From Lachnospiraceae bacterium (GTDB taxonomy: Bacteria; Bacillota; Clostridia; Lachnospirales; Lachnospiraceae), in assembly GCA_024694625.1 (NCBI GenBank), contig JAILJP010000032.1:16717-80716 (forward strand): DNA of 64,000 nucleotides. The letters run 5' to 3'. The notes under the pieces were generated by a model. The model was not told where the DNA came from, searched no databases, and was given only the letters and a program-made list of their open reading frames with translations. The position numbers and the translations under genes were made by a program. This document shows, piece after piece, positions 24,397 to 34,478 of the stretch (position 1 is its first letter; each line of letters begins with the position of its first letter).

Positions 24397-25398
24397 ATGA
24401 AAAAAAGATTATTTGCAGTACTGTTATGTATGACCACTGTGATGATGGGGTTGTCGGCATGTGGGGGCGCACAGGGATCTGACAGCGCTTCTCAGGGAGG
24501 AAACCTGTCAGATGCAAAATATACGGTTGGTATTTGCCAGCTGGTACAGCATGAAGCATTGGATGCAGCAACAGAAGGATTCAAAGCAGCACTTACAGAA
24601 AAGTTAGGGGATGATGTAGCCTTTGATGAACAAAATGCTGCTGGTGATTCAGCAACTTGTGCAACTATTACAAACGGATTCGTATCTTCCGGATATGATT
24701 TGATTATGGCCAATGCTACAGCTTCTTTATCAGCTGCTTCTGCAGCTACGGGAGATATTCCCATTGTGGCAACATCCATTACGGATTATGCAACTGCTTT
24801 AAATATCGAGGCATCTGATTGGGAAGGAAAGAGCGGAATCAACGTTACCGGTACATCAGACTTGGCTCCTTTGGATCAGCAGGCTGATATGGTAAATGAA
24901 TTATTCCCGGAAGCAAAGACGGTTGCAATTTTATACTGCTCAGCAGAAACCAATTCCAAGTATCAGGCAGAAACCATTACAAAGTATTTGGAAGAGTATG
25001 GATACAAGGTAAAAGACTTTACTTTCTCTGATTCCAATGACGTGGCTCAGGTTACACAGGCTGCCTGTGACGAAGCAGATGTTATTTACATTCCTACCGA
25101 TAACACGGCAGCGAACTGTATTGAAAACATTAACAATATTACATCAGCTGCAGCAAAGCCCATTATTGCCGGAGAAGAAGGCATTTGTGCCGGCGGCGGA
25201 GTGGCAACCTTGTCCATTGATTACTATGATATTGGATATGCGGCAGGTCTTATGGCTTATGATATTTTAGTAAACAACACCAATCCCGGAGAAATGGATA
25301 TTCAGTTTGCTGACGAAGTAAAGAAAGAATACAATCCGGAAGTTTGTGAGGCTCTCGGTATTGCCGTACCAGAGGATTACGAAGCGATTGAAGAATAA
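24397..25398 (+). CDS. ABC importer substrate-binding lipoprotein (TrpX/PF04392-like)
   Basis: Lipid-anchored extracellular binding protein, 333 aa. The signal peptide ends in a lipobox (LSACGG, lipidated Cys near 22). The mature part follows the two-lobed periplasmic-binding fold of the ABC_sub_bind family (YTVGICQLVQHEALDAATEGF, IYIPTDNTAANCIENI, GEEGICAGGGVATLSIDYYDIGYAAG), whose characterised relatives include tryptophan/tyrosine binders. Ribosome site AAAGGAGA. Its place right after nadABC suggests a substrate related to NAD synthesis (aspartate, nicotinate, quinolinate or tryptophan), which is inference. The stop is followed by a stem-loop separating it from the permease. Confidence 0.85.
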   Translation: MKKRLFAVLLCMTTVMMGLSACGGAQGSDSASQGGNLSDAKYTVGICQLVQHEALDAATEGFKAALTEKLGDDVAFDEQNAAGDSATCATITNGFVSSGYDLIMANATASLSAASAATGDIPIVATSITDYATALNIEASDWEGKSGINVTGTSDLAPLDQQADMVNELFPEAKTVAILYCSAETNSKYQAETITKYLEEYGYKVKDFTFSDSNDVAQVTQAACDEADVIYIPTDNTAANCIENINNITSAAAKPIIAGEEGICAGGGVATLSIDYYDIGYAAGLMAYDILVNNTNPGEMDIQFADEVKKEYNPEVCEALGIAVPEDYEAIEE

Positions 25399-25410
25399 AT
25401 CATTATTTTT

Positions 25411-25429
25411 GCCGGGCTTTGTGCCCGGC
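25411..25429 (+). promoter_or_regulatory. Intercistronic stem-loop between binding protein and permease
   Basis: GCCGGGC (25411-25417), loop TTTGT, GCCCGGC (25423-25429): a 7 bp GC stem with no T tract after it. Such stems typically protect the upstream message and lower downstream expression, fitting a binding protein made in excess over its permease. Confidence 0.7.
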
Positions 25430-25451
25430 AGAAACAGTTTTGGAGGAAACA

Positions 25452-26375
25452 ATGTCTTTTGTTAACTTAATAAATGCATTGCCTGGAGATGTGGCTCAGG
25501 GTATGATCTGGGGCATTATGGCAATCGGCGTATACTTAACATTTCGAATTTTGGATTTCGCAGATTTGACAGTGGATGGCTCTCTGGCAACCGGCGGAGC
25601 AATTTGTGTGGTTTTGATTTTAAACGGAGTTCCCGCTCCTGTTGCATTGGCAGCAGCTTTTGGCGTGGGTATTTTGGCAGGACTTGTAACAGGATTGTTA
25701 CATACCCTTTTGGGCATTCCCGGAATTTTAGCCGGAATTTTGACCCAGATCGCCCTTTACTCCGTGAACTTAAATATTCTTGGAGGCTCAAACTTAGCGG
25801 TAAACGTGAACCAGTACCCTTTACTTGTGTCTCTTCGTTACTTACCCAAAACAATGGTGATTTCCGTTGCCTTTGTTGCGGTAATCATTGGAATTATGTA
25901 CTGGTATTTCGGAACAGAACAGGGAAGTGCTATTCGTGCCGTTGGTAACAACCCGGCAATGAGCCGTGCCCAGGGAATCAACATCAACCTTATGAAGGTG
26001 ATTGCCCTTGCATTAAGTAACGGTTTTGTGGCATTGTCCGGTGGATTGATTGCCCAGTATCAGGGATTCGCAGATATCAATATGGGCCGTGGTGCGATCG
26101 TAATCGGATTGGCTGCGGTAATTATTGGGGAAGTAATCGGACATGCCATTGTTGGAAAACGTATGAACTTTGTCTTACGTCTTACCTTCGTGGTAGTGGG
26201 TGCAATTATCTATTACATTGTCATCGGTGTAGTGTTATGGTTAAAGATGCCTACCAACGATTTAAAATTGTTTACGGCAATTATTGTTGCTATCTTTTTG
26301 GCTGCGCCTTATTTAAAGGGACAGTCACAGAATTCTTTCCGTAAAGCGGGAAAAAGAGGAGGTAGCGCAAAATGA
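25452..26375 (+). CDS. ABC importer permease
   Basis: Membrane component of the importer, 307 aa from ATG 25452 behind TGGAGGAAAC. It is almost wholly hydrophobic, with about eight or nine predicted helices and a conserved cytoplasmic loop (AIRAVGNNPAMSRAQGIN) that contacts the ATPase, resembling branched-chain-type (LivH-like) permeases that pair with TrpX-like binding proteins. The C-terminus is basic. It overlaps the ATPase start by four bases. As only one permease gene is present, it probably works as a homodimer. Confidence 0.88.
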   Translation: MSFVNLINALPGDVAQGMIWGIMAIGVYLTFRILDFADLTVDGSLATGGAICVVLILNGVPAPVALAAAFGVGILAGLVTGLLHTLLGIPGILAGILTQIALYSVNLNILGGSNLAVNVNQYPLLVSLRYLPKTMVISVAFVAVIIGIMYWYFGTEQGSAIRAVGNNPAMSRAQGININLMKVIALALSNGFVALSGGLIAQYQGFADINMGRGAIVIGLAAVIIGEVIGHAIVGKRMNFVLRLTFVVVGAIIYYIVIGVVLWLKMPTNDLKLFTAIIVAIFLAAPYLKGQSQNSFRKAGKRGGSAK

Positions 26376-27166
26376 TGAGAGTAACCAATATACATAAAAC
26401 CTTCAACCCCGGAACCATCAATGAAAAGGTGGCCTTAAACGGAGTGGATTTGACCTTGGAAGAGGGAGAATTCGTTACCGTAATCGGAGGAAACGGTGCC
26501 GGAAAGTCTACCTTGTTAAACGCGGTAGCAGGAGTGTGGCCGGTAGATGAAGGAACCATCGAGATTGATGGTGTAGATGTAACAGGGCTGTGTGAATATA
26601 AAAGAGCTGCATATCTTGGAAGAGTATTCCAGGATCCTATGACAGGAACTGCAGCAGATATGGAAATTGAAGAAAACCTTGCTCTTGCAGCAAGAAGAGG
26701 AAAATCCAGAGGCCTTCGTTGGGGAATTACCAAAGAGGAAAAAGAACGGTATTACCATTTGCTGAAGGAGTTGGATTTGGGACTTGAGGAACGAATGACA
26801 GCGAAGGTTGGACTTTTGTCCGGCGGACAGCGTCAGGCGTTGACTCTTTTGATGGCAACCATGCAAAAGCCGAAGCTTCTATTATTGGATGAGCATACGG
26901 CAGCATTGGATCCGAAAACGGCGGCTACCGTATTGGATGCTACAGAAAAGGTGATCAAAGAGAACAACCTCACCACTATGATGGTTACCCACAATATGAG
27001 GGATGCCATTGTTCACGGAAACCGTTTGATTATGATGAATGAAGGAAAAATCATATTGAATATTTCCGGGGAAGAGAAGAAGAATCTTACCATTGAGGAC
27101 TTGTTACATAAATTTGAAGAGGTTTCTGGAACAGAATTTACGAACGATCAGGCGATTCTTTCCTAA
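26372..27166 (+). CDS. ABC importer ATP-binding protein
   Basis: Motor subunit, 264 aa. Walker A GGNGAGKST, signature LSGGQRQ, Walker B LLLLDEHTAALD and the H-loop VTHNMRDA are all intact, so it should hydrolyse ATP. It starts within the end of the permease gene (ATGATG) and is the last gene of the putative nadABC-importer operon; an ftsH promoter follows in the next 110 bases. No obvious terminator is seen right after the stop. Confidence 0.93.
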   Translation: MMRVTNIHKTFNPGTINEKVALNGVDLTLEEGEFVTVIGGNGAGKSTLLNAVAGVWPVDEGTIEIDGVDVTGLCEYKRAAYLGRVFQDPMTGTAADMEIEENLALAARRGKSRGLRWGITKEEKERYYHLLKELDLGLEERMTAKVGLLSGGQRQALTLLMATMQKPKLLLLDEHTAALDPKTAATVLDATEKVIKENNLTTMMVTHNMRDAIVHGNRLIMMNEGKIILNISGEEKKNLTIEDLLHKFEEVSGTEFTNDQAILS

Positions 27167-27200
27167 ATCTTAAAAATTTATTAAATATATGGGATATCTA

Positions 27201-27229
27201 TTGCGTTGTATGAAATTTAATTTTATAAT
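27201..27229 (+). promoter_or_regulatory. Promoter of ftsH
   Basis: TTGCGT at 27201-27206 and TATAAT at 27224-27229 with a 17-base spacer, giving a leader of about 40 bases before the ftsH ATG. No heat-shock operator (CIRCE) is seen. Confidence 0.65.
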
Positions 27230-27277
27230 TTCACTACTTTCGAAGAGGGGAAGACAGTAATAGATTCGGAGGATTAC

Positions 27278-29305
27278 ATGAACGAAAACAATAACAAAGA
27301 CCGTAACGGCGGAAACGAAAACAAAAACAATAATCATCAGCCTCTTATGATACTGGTGCTGTTTTCGCTGATTGCTCTTTTAATTACAACTTATTTTTGG
27401 AACAGCGGAGCATCTTCCACAAGGGTAGAAATCAGCTATACCCAGTTTATTGATTTGGTGGAAGAGGATCAGGTGAAATCTGTGGAAATTACCAGTGAGA
27501 CCATTTCCATTACCTTAAATGAGGATTCTGATTTTACCGCCTCCAAAGAACAACAGGAAGTGGCAGACACTTATTTGAAAAGTACCGGTCAGAATTTGGA
27601 AGTGACCTATTACACCGGATACTTAAATGATGAAGAATTGTTGCCACTTTTGAAAGAGCATAACGTGGAAGTAAAAAGAGGAAGTTCCGGTAATACTTCG
27701 GCTATTATATACAATGTTTTGAGCTTTGTGGTTCCCCTTTTGATTCTGTGGGTGCTCTTTGGCCTGTTTATGCGAAACATGGGTGGCGGTGCCATGGGCG
27801 TTGGAAGAAGCAACGCAAAGGTATACGTTGAAAAAAGCACCGGTGTAACGTTTGCCGATGTGGCAGGACAGGATGAGGCTAAGGAATCTCTTCAGGAGAT
27901 GGTAGACTTTTTGAACAATCCCAAGAAGTATACCTCCATCGGAGCGAAACTTCCAAAGGGTGCTCTTTTGGTGGGCCCTCCGGGAACAGGTAAAACACTT
28001 TTGGCGAAAGCAGTTGCGGGAGAAGCAGGGGTACCTTTCTTTTCTTTGGCAGGTTCTGATTTCGTAGAAATGTTTGTTGGTGTCGGTGCTTCCCGTGTAA
28101 GAGATTTGTTTAAAGAAGCGCAAAAACAGGCGCCTTGTATTATTTTTATTGATGAGATTGATGCCATCGGTAAGAGCCGTGACTCCAGATTTGGCGGAGG
28201 GAACGATGAGCGTGAGCAGACATTGAATCAGCTTTTGGCGGAAATGGACGGATTTGATTCCTCCAAGGGAGTTTTGATTTTGGCTGCTACCAACCGACCG
28301 GAAGTTTTGGATAAGGCATTACTTCGCCCCGGAAGATTTGACCGTCGAATTATTGCTGACCGTCCGGACTTAAAGGGACGTGTAGAAACTCTAAAGGTTC
28401 ACGCCAAAGATGTTCACATGGATGAGACTGTGGATTTAGAGGCTTTGGCATTAGCGTCCGCCGGATTGGTGGGATCTGATTTGGCAAACATTATAAATGA
28501 AGCTGCAATTATTGCTGTTAAATCAGGCAGAAAATTTGTAAATCAGGAAGATTTATTTGAAGCTTTTGAACTTGTGGCTGTAGGCGGTAAAGAGAAGAAA
28601 GACCGGGCTATGAGTGATAAAGAAAGAAAACATGTGGCTTACCACGAAGTAGGTCATGCCCTGGTTTCTGCTTTGCAGAAAAACTCCGAACCGGTGCAAA
28701 AGATTACCATCGTTCCAAGAACCATGGGTGCTTTGGGATATACCTTACAGACGCCGGAAGAAGAGAAGTTCTTGGAAACAAAGGAAGAACTGGTGGCAAA
28801 GATTACCACTTACATGGGTGGACGTGCTGCAGAGGAAATTGTGTTCGGAACCTATACTTCCGGAGCTGCCAATGATATTGAAAATGCAACATCCATTGCG
28901 AGAAACATGGTAACCAGATTCGGTATGAGTAAGAAATTTGGTATGATGGGTCTTGCTACGGTAGAGAGCCAGTATTTGGAAGGTCGTGCATCTTTAACCT
29001 GCGGAGAAGAGACAGCGGCAGAAATCGACAAAGAAGTTCTTTCCATGATTACGGAATGCTACGAAACAGCATATTCCCTTTTGGAAGAACATCGAGATAT
29101 TTTGGATAAGATTTCCGATTACCTCTATGAACATGAAACCATTTCCGGTAAGGAATTTATGGGCCTTTATCGCGAAATGATGGGCATAGAAGAAACTGCG
29201 GAAGAAAAACAGGAAGAGATGTTTGTAGACGAAGCGGAAGAAGAATTGTCTGCAAATACCAAAGGTCAACATATTGATATCGCTGCAGGAGATACATATG
29301 TTTAA
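27278..29305 (+). CDS. ftsH: ATP-dependent zinc metalloprotease FtsH
   Basis: Membrane-anchored AAA protease degrading misfolded membrane proteins and some regulators, 675 aa. Two membrane helices (about 22-40 and 137-157) enclose an extracellular region. The AAA domain has [20 protein letters not shown], and the second region of homology [20 protein letters not shown]. The protease domain has the zinc-binding HEVGH. The N-terminus is Asn/Lys-rich and the C-terminus acidic. Ribosome site GGAGG. The stop overlaps uvrC by eight bases, an arrangement suggesting co-translation. Confidence 0.97.
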   Translation: MNENNNKDRNGGNENKNNNHQPLMILVLFSLIALLITTYFWNSGASSTRVEISYTQFIDLVEEDQVKSVEITSETISITLNEDSDFTASKEQQEVADTYLKSTGQNLEVTYYTGYLNDEELLPLLKEHNVEVKRGSSGNTSAIIYNVLSFVVPLLILWVLFGLFMRNMGGGAMGVGRSNAKVYVEKSTGVTFADVAGQDEAKESLQEMVDFLNNPKKYTSIGAKLPKGALLVGPPGTGKTLLAKAVAGEAGVPFFSLAGSDFVEMFVGVGASRVRDLFKEAQKQAPCIIFIDEIDAIGKSRDSRFGGGNDEREQTLNQLLAEMDGFDSSKGVLILAATNRPEVLDKALLRPGRFDRRIIADRPDLKGRVETLKVHAKDVHMDETVDLEALALASAGLVGSDLANIINEAAIIAVKSGRKFVNQEDLFEAFELVAVGGKEKKDRAMSDKERKHVAYHEVGHALVSALQKNSEPVQKITIVPRTMGALGYTLQTPEEEKFLETKEELVAKITTYMGGRAAEEIVFGTYTSGAANDIENATSIARNMVTRFGMSKKFGMMGLATVESQYLEGRASLTCGEETAAEIDKEVLSMITECYETAYSLLEEHRDILDKISDYLYEHETISGKEFMGLYREMMGIEETAEEKQEEMFVDEAEEELSANTKGQHIDIAAGDTYV

Positions 29306-31139
29306 TATTGAAGAAGAACTTACAAAACTCCCGGATCAACCGGGAGTTTATATTATGCATGATGAAAAAGATGCCATCATCTATATCGGAAAGGCGTTAA
29401 GTCTTACAAAGCGCGTACATCAGTATTTTCAGGCTTCTCATGATGAGGGAATCCGAAAGAAGCAAATGGTTTCCCACATTCGCAGATTTGAATATATTGT
29501 GACGGATTCCGAGTTGGAGGCGTTAGTTTTGGAGTGTAACCTCATAAAGGAACACCGACCAAAGTATAACACCCTCCTTCGGGATGATAAGACCTACCCT
29601 TATATTAAAGTGACTCTGGGAGAAGCCTATCCCAGGGTTTTGTTTTCCAGAGAATTAAAAAAGGACAAGGCAAAATACTTTGGCCCTTTCACCAGTGGAA
29701 ATGCGGTGAGAGACACCATTGACCTGGTACAAAAGCTCTATAAGCTTCGAACCTGTAATCAAAAATTCCCGGAAGCCTTTGGAAAAAAACGCCCCTGCTT
29801 AAACTATCATATGAACCAATGCCCCGGCGTTTGTACCGGAAAGGTTTCTCAGGTGGAATATGCCAAAAACGTGGAGGCGGCCATTGCCTTTTTGGACGGC
29901 AAATATGAGCCGGTGGTAAAAGAACTGAAAGAAAAAATGCAGCAGGCCTCTGATTCATTGGAATTTGAAAAGGCGGCAGGCTATCGTGACCTTTTGGAAA
30001 GTGTCAAAGCCTGTATGGAAAAGCAAAAAATTACGGCATCCGACGGAGAAGACAAGGATATTGTTGCAGTGGCAACGGACAGAGAAGATGCGGTGGTTCA
30101 GGTTTTCTTTATTCGAAACGGAAAAATGATTGGTCGGGATCATTTCTTTTTAAATGTCCATATGGAAGAAACCAAGTCGGATATTATTGAAGCTTTTTTA
30201 CAGCAGTTTTATGCGGGAACTCCGGTAATTCCTAAAGAGATTTATGTTCAGGAAGAGTTGGAAAGGGTGGATACCATTTCCGACTGGCTGTCTCAGAAAA
30301 AGGGGAAAAAGGTTTACCTTCGTACGCCGAAAAGAGGGGCGAAGGAGAAACTGGTGGAACTGGCGGAAAAGAATGCAAAGATGGTATTGGATTCCGACAG
30401 GGAGAGAATCAAGAGAGAAGAGGGCCGAACCATTGGGGCGATGAAAGAAATCGCAGCCCTAATCGGTATGGACCATATTCACCGTATGGAGGCATATGAT
30501 ATTTCCAATACATCGGGATTTGCTTCTGTAGGTTCTATGGTAGTGTTTGAAAAAGGAAAGCCCAAGCGCAGCGACTACCGAAAGTTCCGGCTGAAAACCG
30601 TGGAGGGTCCCAATGATTACGCTTCTATGAAAGAGGTACTGACGCGACGATTCTCCCATGGACTTCGGGACAAGGAAGACCACTTGGAAAACAGTTTTAC
30701 CTCTTTCCCTGATGTAATTATGATGGACGGTGGAAAGGGTCAGGTGAACATCGCCATGGAGGTGTTGCAGGAGCTTCACTTAGACATCCCTGTGTGCGGT
30801 ATGGTAAAAGATGACCGACATCGTACCAGAGGACTGTATTTCCAAAATGAAGAAATTCCCATTGATAAACATAGTGAGGGATTTAAGCTTATTACCAGAC
30901 TACAGGATGAGGCGCATCGCTTTGCGATTGAGTATCACAAGTCTTTGAGAGGAAAGGCCCAGGTTAAGAGCTTTTTGGATGATATCGAGGGAATTGGACC
31001 CACCAGAAGAAAGGCGTTGATGCGTAACTTTGAAAGCGCGGCGGATTTGAAAAACGCTACGCTGGAAGAATTACTGGAAATCCCGGAAATGAATGGGGAG
31101 GCGGCGGAAAATGTATACAATTATTTCCGCCGAGGATAG
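29298..31139 (+). CDS. uvrC: Excinuclease ABC subunit C
   Basis: Dual-incision nuclease of nucleotide excision repair, 613 aa. GIY-YIG domain at the N-terminus (GVYIMH ... IIYIGKA), a UVR motif near 205-240 ([17 protein letters not shown]), an RNase H-like C-terminal nuclease domain ([32 protein letters not shown]), and a helix-hairpin-helix pair at the end ([13 protein letters not shown]). ATG 29298 chosen because of GCAGGAGA upstream and the family start MFNIEEEL. It shares eight bases with ftsH. Confidence 0.96.
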   Translation: MFNIEEELTKLPDQPGVYIMHDEKDAIIYIGKALSLTKRVHQYFQASHDEGIRKKQMVSHIRRFEYIVTDSELEALVLECNLIKEHRPKYNTLLRDDKTYPYIKVTLGEAYPRVLFSRELKKDKAKYFGPFTSGNAVRDTIDLVQKLYKLRTCNQKFPEAFGKKRPCLNYHMNQCPGVCTGKVSQVEYAKNVEAAIAFLDGKYEPVVKELKEKMQQASDSLEFEKAAGYRDLLESVKACMEKQKITASDGEDKDIVAVATDREDAVVQVFFIRNGKMIGRDHFFLNVHMEETKSDIIEAFLQQFYAGTPVIPKEIYVQEELERVDTISDWLSQKKGKKVYLRTPKRGAKEKLVELAEKNAKMVLDSDRERIKREEGRTIGAMKEIAALIGMDHIHRMEAYDISNTSGFASVGSMVVFEKGKPKRSDYRKFRLKTVEGPNDYASMKEVLTRRFSHGLRDKEDHLENSFTSFPDVIMMDGGKGQVNIAMEVLQELHLDIPVCGMVKDDRHRTRGLYFQNEEIPIDKHSEGFKLITRLQDEAHRFAIEYHKSLRGKAQVKSFLDDIEGIGPTRRKALMRNFESAADLKNATLEELLEIPEMNGEAAENVYNYFRRG

Positions 31140-31197
31140 ATTGACAATCGTATAAAATGCTATAATATTGAAGGGTAATCAAAAAGGAGGTTTTGAT

Positions 31198-32133
31198 ATG
31201 GGAGATGGAGCAAAACTTTCCGTAATTGCGGAAAAACTAAAACTTAAGAATTATACATCAAATATAAAACTGGATGAGCATGAAGTAACCATGGCGGATG
31301 TAAACCGTCCGGCGTTACAGCTCAACGGATTCTTTGATCATTTTGAGGCAGGAAGAATCCAATTGATTGGTATGGTGGAATGGACCTATTTGCAGAGCGA
31401 ACAATCCAAAGAAGAACGTTTGGAAAGTTTTGATAAACTTTTAAGTTATGACATTCCCTGTATTATCTTTTGCCGTGGTTTTGTTCCGGATAAGCGAATT
31501 CTGAAAATCGCCGGAGAAAGAAATATCCCGATTTTAGGAACAGAACGTGGAACATCCGAATTCATGGCAGAATTAATTCATTTGTTGAATTACGAGTTGG
31601 CACCTATGACCTCCATTCACGGAGTGTTGGTTGACGTATACGGCGAAGGCCTTTTGATTACCGGTGAAAGCGGAATTGGAAAATCCGAGGCAGCACTGGA
31701 GTTGATTCGAAGAGGTCACCGTTTGGTTGCGGATGACGTGGTAGTAATCCGACGCACATCCAATAACACCCTTATGGGAAGTGCACCGGCTGTGACCAAG
31801 CATTTAATTGAACTTCGAGGCATCGGCATTATTGATGTTAAGAGCCTTTTTGGTGTGGAGTGTGTAAAAGAAAATCAAAAAATTGATTTTGTGATTAAAC
31901 TGGAAGACTGGAAAAAAGAGGCGGAATACGATCGTATCGGCCTTGAAGATGAGTATATGGAAATCCTTGGCAATAAGGTAACCTGTCACAGTCTGCCCAT
32001 TCGTCCCGGACGAAACCTGGCAGTTATCTGTGAAACCGCTGCAGTAAACCATCGTCAGAAGAAGATGGGTTACAACGCTGCTACAGAGTTGTATCGCCGT
32101 GTACAGGATAATATTGCAAAGGCAGAACAATAA
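31198..32133 (+). CDS. hprK: HPr kinase/phosphorylase
   Basis: Bifunctional enzyme that phosphorylates and dephosphorylates HPr (and Crh) on the regulatory serine, controlling carbon catabolite repression in Firmicutes. The 311 aa product has the P-loop GESGIGKSE, a DDVVVIRR segment, and the family signature LRGIGIIDVKSLFGV. Start ATG 31198 behind AAAGGAGG. A candidate promoter (TTGACA and TATAAT just after uvrC) has a short 14-base spacing, so it is uncertain. An HPr-like substrate gene lies five kilobases downstream at 36234. Confidence 0.96.
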   Translation: MGDGAKLSVIAEKLKLKNYTSNIKLDEHEVTMADVNRPALQLNGFFDHFEAGRIQLIGMVEWTYLQSEQSKEERLESFDKLLSYDIPCIIFCRGFVPDKRILKIAGERNIPILGTERGTSEFMAELIHLLNYELAPMTSIHGVLVDVYGEGLLITGESGIGKSEAALELIRRGHRLVADDVVVIRRTSNNTLMGSAPAVTKHLIELRGIGIIDVKSLFGVECVKENQKIDFVIKLEDWKKEAEYDRIGLEDEYMEILGNKVTCHSLPIRPGRNLAVICETAAVNHRQKKMGYNAATELYRRVQDNIAKAEQ

Positions 32134-32152
32134 ATTAGAAAGAGGGACAATG

Positions 32153-33568
32153 ATGGAAAGAGTAAATGCATGGAAGAAATATCCGGAAGGAAAAAAGAGA
32201 AAGGCAGTCATGGACTTTGCTGAAGGATACCGTCAGTTTTTGTCAAAATGCAAAACGGAACGGGAGTGCACTTCTTTCTTTATAGAGGAAGCAGAGGCTT
32301 GCGGATTTAAAGATTTATCCAAGATTATTGAGAAAAACAAAAAATTAAAAGCCGGAGATAAGGTATATTTGTCAAACCGTGGAAAAGGTCTTGCTCTTTT
32401 TGTAATCGGTAAAGATCCTTTAGAAAATGGTATGAGTATTTTGGGAGCACATATTGATTCTCCACGTATGGATTTGAAACAGAATCCTTTGTACGAAGAT
32501 ACAGAGATGGCACTTCTTGATACCCATTACTACGGCGGAATCAAAAAGTATCAGTGGGTTACCCTTCCTTTGGCGTTGCACGGTGTTGTGGCAAAGACCG
32601 ATGGAACTTTGGTAAATGTAAATATCGGTGAAGAACCCACAGACCCTGTTTTTGGCGTATCCGATCTTTTGATTCATCTTGCCGGAGAACAGATGGAGAA
32701 AAAGGGCGCTAAGGTAGTAGAAGGAGAAGCTTTGGACGTTTTAGTAGGAAGCATTCCTTTGGAAGCTGCTGTGAAGGGCAAAAATAAAGAAGAGACCGAG
32801 AATAAGAAGGATTTGGTAAAACAGAATATTCTTCGTATCTTAAAAGAAAAATATGATATGGAAGAAGAAGACTTCCTTTCTGCAGAAATCGAAGTGGTAC
32901 CTGCAGGAGCAGCAAGAAACTATGGCTTCGATGAAAGTATGATTATGGGATATGGCCATGACGACAGAGTTTGTGCATATCCTTCCTTTAAAGCAATTAC
33001 AGAAGCAAAGAATCCAAAGAAGACATTGGCTTGCCTTTTGGTAGATAAGGAAGAAATCGGAAGCGTGGGTGCCACCGGTATGGAAAGCCGTTTCTTTGAA
33101 AATACAGTAGCAGAACTTGCAAACTTAACCGGAGAATACTCTGAGTTGGTGGTAAGACGTGCTCTTACAAATTCCAAAGCACTTTCTTCTGATGTTAGTG
33201 CTGCATACGATCCAAACTATCCTTCCGTAAACGAAAAGAAAAATACCTGCTATTTTGGAAAGGGCCTTGTGTTCAACAAATATACCGGTTCTCGAGGAAA
33301 GGGAGGATCAAATGATGCTTCCGCTGAATACATGGGCGAACTTCGCGGTATGTTTGAAAAAGGTGACATCGCTTTTCAGACTGCGGAACTTGGAAAGGTA
33401 GATCAGGGTGGCGGCGGAACCATCGCTTACATTTTAGGAAATTACTCCATGCTTGTCATTGATTCCGGAGTAGGTGTATTAAACATGCACGCACCCTGGG
33501 AAATCATTAGCAAGGTGGATTTGTACGAAGCTTACAGAGGATACGGTTCTTTCTTAAAGAATGCATAA
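32153..33568 (+). CDS. M18-family aminopeptidase
   Basis: Dinuclear-zinc aminopeptidase that removes N-terminal residues from peptides, 471 aa. Zinc ligands and catalytic residues appear in LGAHIDSPRMDLK, DKEEIGSVGATG, and VSAAYDPNYPSV; an HAPWEIISK-type ligand motif is near the end. The start may be ATG 32150 or 32153; the latter is better spaced from AGAGGG. It resembles the clostridial M18 type (ApeB/LAP4-like). It lies between hprK and murB with small gaps, so it is probably co-transcribed with them. Cytoplasmic. Confidence 0.93.
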   Translation: MERVNAWKKYPEGKKRKAVMDFAEGYRQFLSKCKTERECTSFFIEEAEACGFKDLSKIIEKNKKLKAGDKVYLSNRGKGLALFVIGKDPLENGMSILGAHIDSPRMDLKQNPLYEDTEMALLDTHYYGGIKKYQWVTLPLALHGVVAKTDGTLVNVNIGEEPTDPVFGVSDLLIHLAGEQMEKKGAKVVEGEALDVLVGSIPLEAAVKGKNKEETENKKDLVKQNILRILKEKYDMEEEDFLSAEIEVVPAGAARNYGFDESMIMGYGHDDRVCAYPSFKAITEAKNPKKTLACLLVDKEEIGSVGATGMESRFFENTVAELANLTGEYSELVVRRALTNSKALSSDVSAAYDPNYPSVNEKKNTCYFGKGLVFNKYTGSRGKGGSNDASAEYMGELRGMFEKGDIAFQTAELGKVDQGGGGTIAYILGNYSMLVIDSGVGVLNMHAPWEIISKVDLYEAYRGYGSFLKNA

Positions 33569-33571
33569 CAT

Positions 33572-34477
33572 ATGAAAAAAGAATTGGAAAATCAGTTAAA
33601 AAATATTGTAAAAAAAGGATTGGTAGCAGTAGATGAACCTATGAGCGCCCATACAACGTTTCGTATCGGTGGACCGGCGGACTACTACGTAGAGCCTACC
33701 TTCGAAGAGGTAAAGGAACTTCTTTTCTTTTTGAAAAAAGAAAACATCCCCTATACCTTAATCGGAAACGGAAGCAATCTTTTGGTATCCGATGAAGGAA
33801 TTGAAGGTGTTGTGGTTTCCTTTGGAAAAGAAATGAGCGAAGTGTCCTGGGAGAAAGAAGTGGTTCGTGCCAAAGCTGGAATCCTTTTATCCAGACTGGC
33901 ATCCTTTGCTGCGTCTAAGTTCTTGAGTGGTTTGGAGTTTGCTTCCGGAATTCCCGGTACCTTGGGAGGCGCCATTACCATGAACGCCGGAGCCTACGGT
34001 GGAGAAATGAAAGACGTGGTACAAAGCGTAACGGTTTTGGATGGGGATGAAATTAAAGAGTATTCCGGTGAAGAAATGGATTTTTCCTACCGTCACAGTC
34101 GCGTGTTGGATGAGGATTTGATTGTGTTGGAAGTTACCATGAAACTTCAAAGTGGAAGGGAGGAAGAAATTCTTTCTTCCATGAAAGAGTTAAACAAAAA
34201 ACGTGTGGAAAAACAACCCTTAAACTTCCCCAGTGCCGGTAGTACTTTTAAGCGACCCGAAGGTTATTTTGCAGCCAAGTTAATTGAGGATGCAGGATTG
34301 AAAGGCTACACTGTGGGTGGAGCCAAAGTTTCGGAAAAGCATTCCGGATTTGTGATAAATTTTGATCATGCTACTGCAAAAGATGTGTGTACTCTGATGC
34401 AGGACATACAGCGGATTGTGAAAGAAAAATTTGATGTTTCTTTGGAACCTGAGGTTCGTTTGATAGGAAGATTTTAA
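33572..34477 (+). CDS. murB: UDP-N-acetylenolpyruvoylglucosamine reductase
   Basis: FAD enzyme making UDP-N-acetylmuramate for peptidoglycan, 301 aa. Motifs: HTTFRIGGPADYYVEP, GNGSNLLVSDEGI, GIPGTLGGAITMNAGAYG, and SAGSTFKRPEGYFAAKLIEDAGLKG containing the catalytic serine, ending EPEVRLIG. This is the type II form without the extra C-terminal region of the enterobacterial enzyme. It starts three bases after the aminopeptidase stop and ends one base before rapZ. The murB-rapZ-whiA order is typical of Clostridia. Confidence 0.96.
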   Translation: MKKELENQLKNIVKKGLVAVDEPMSAHTTFRIGGPADYYVEPTFEEVKELLFFLKKENIPYTLIGNGSNLLVSDEGIEGVVVSFGKEMSEVSWEKEVVRAKAGILLSRLASFAASKFLSGLEFASGIPGTLGGAITMNAGAYGGEMKDVVQSVTVLDGDEIKEYSGEEMDFSYRHSRVLDEDLIVLEVTMKLQSGREEEILSSMKELNKKRVEKQPLNFPSAGSTFKRPEGYFAAKLIEDAGLKGYTVGGAKVSEKHSGFVINFDHATAKDVCTLMQDIQRIVKEKFDVSLEPEVRLIGRF

Positions 34478-34478
34478 T

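Noticed and set aside
31141-31166. Strong promoter for hprK
   Set aside because: TTGACA and TATAAT are present but only 14 bases apart, too short for normal sigma-A recognition; mentioned only as uncertain.
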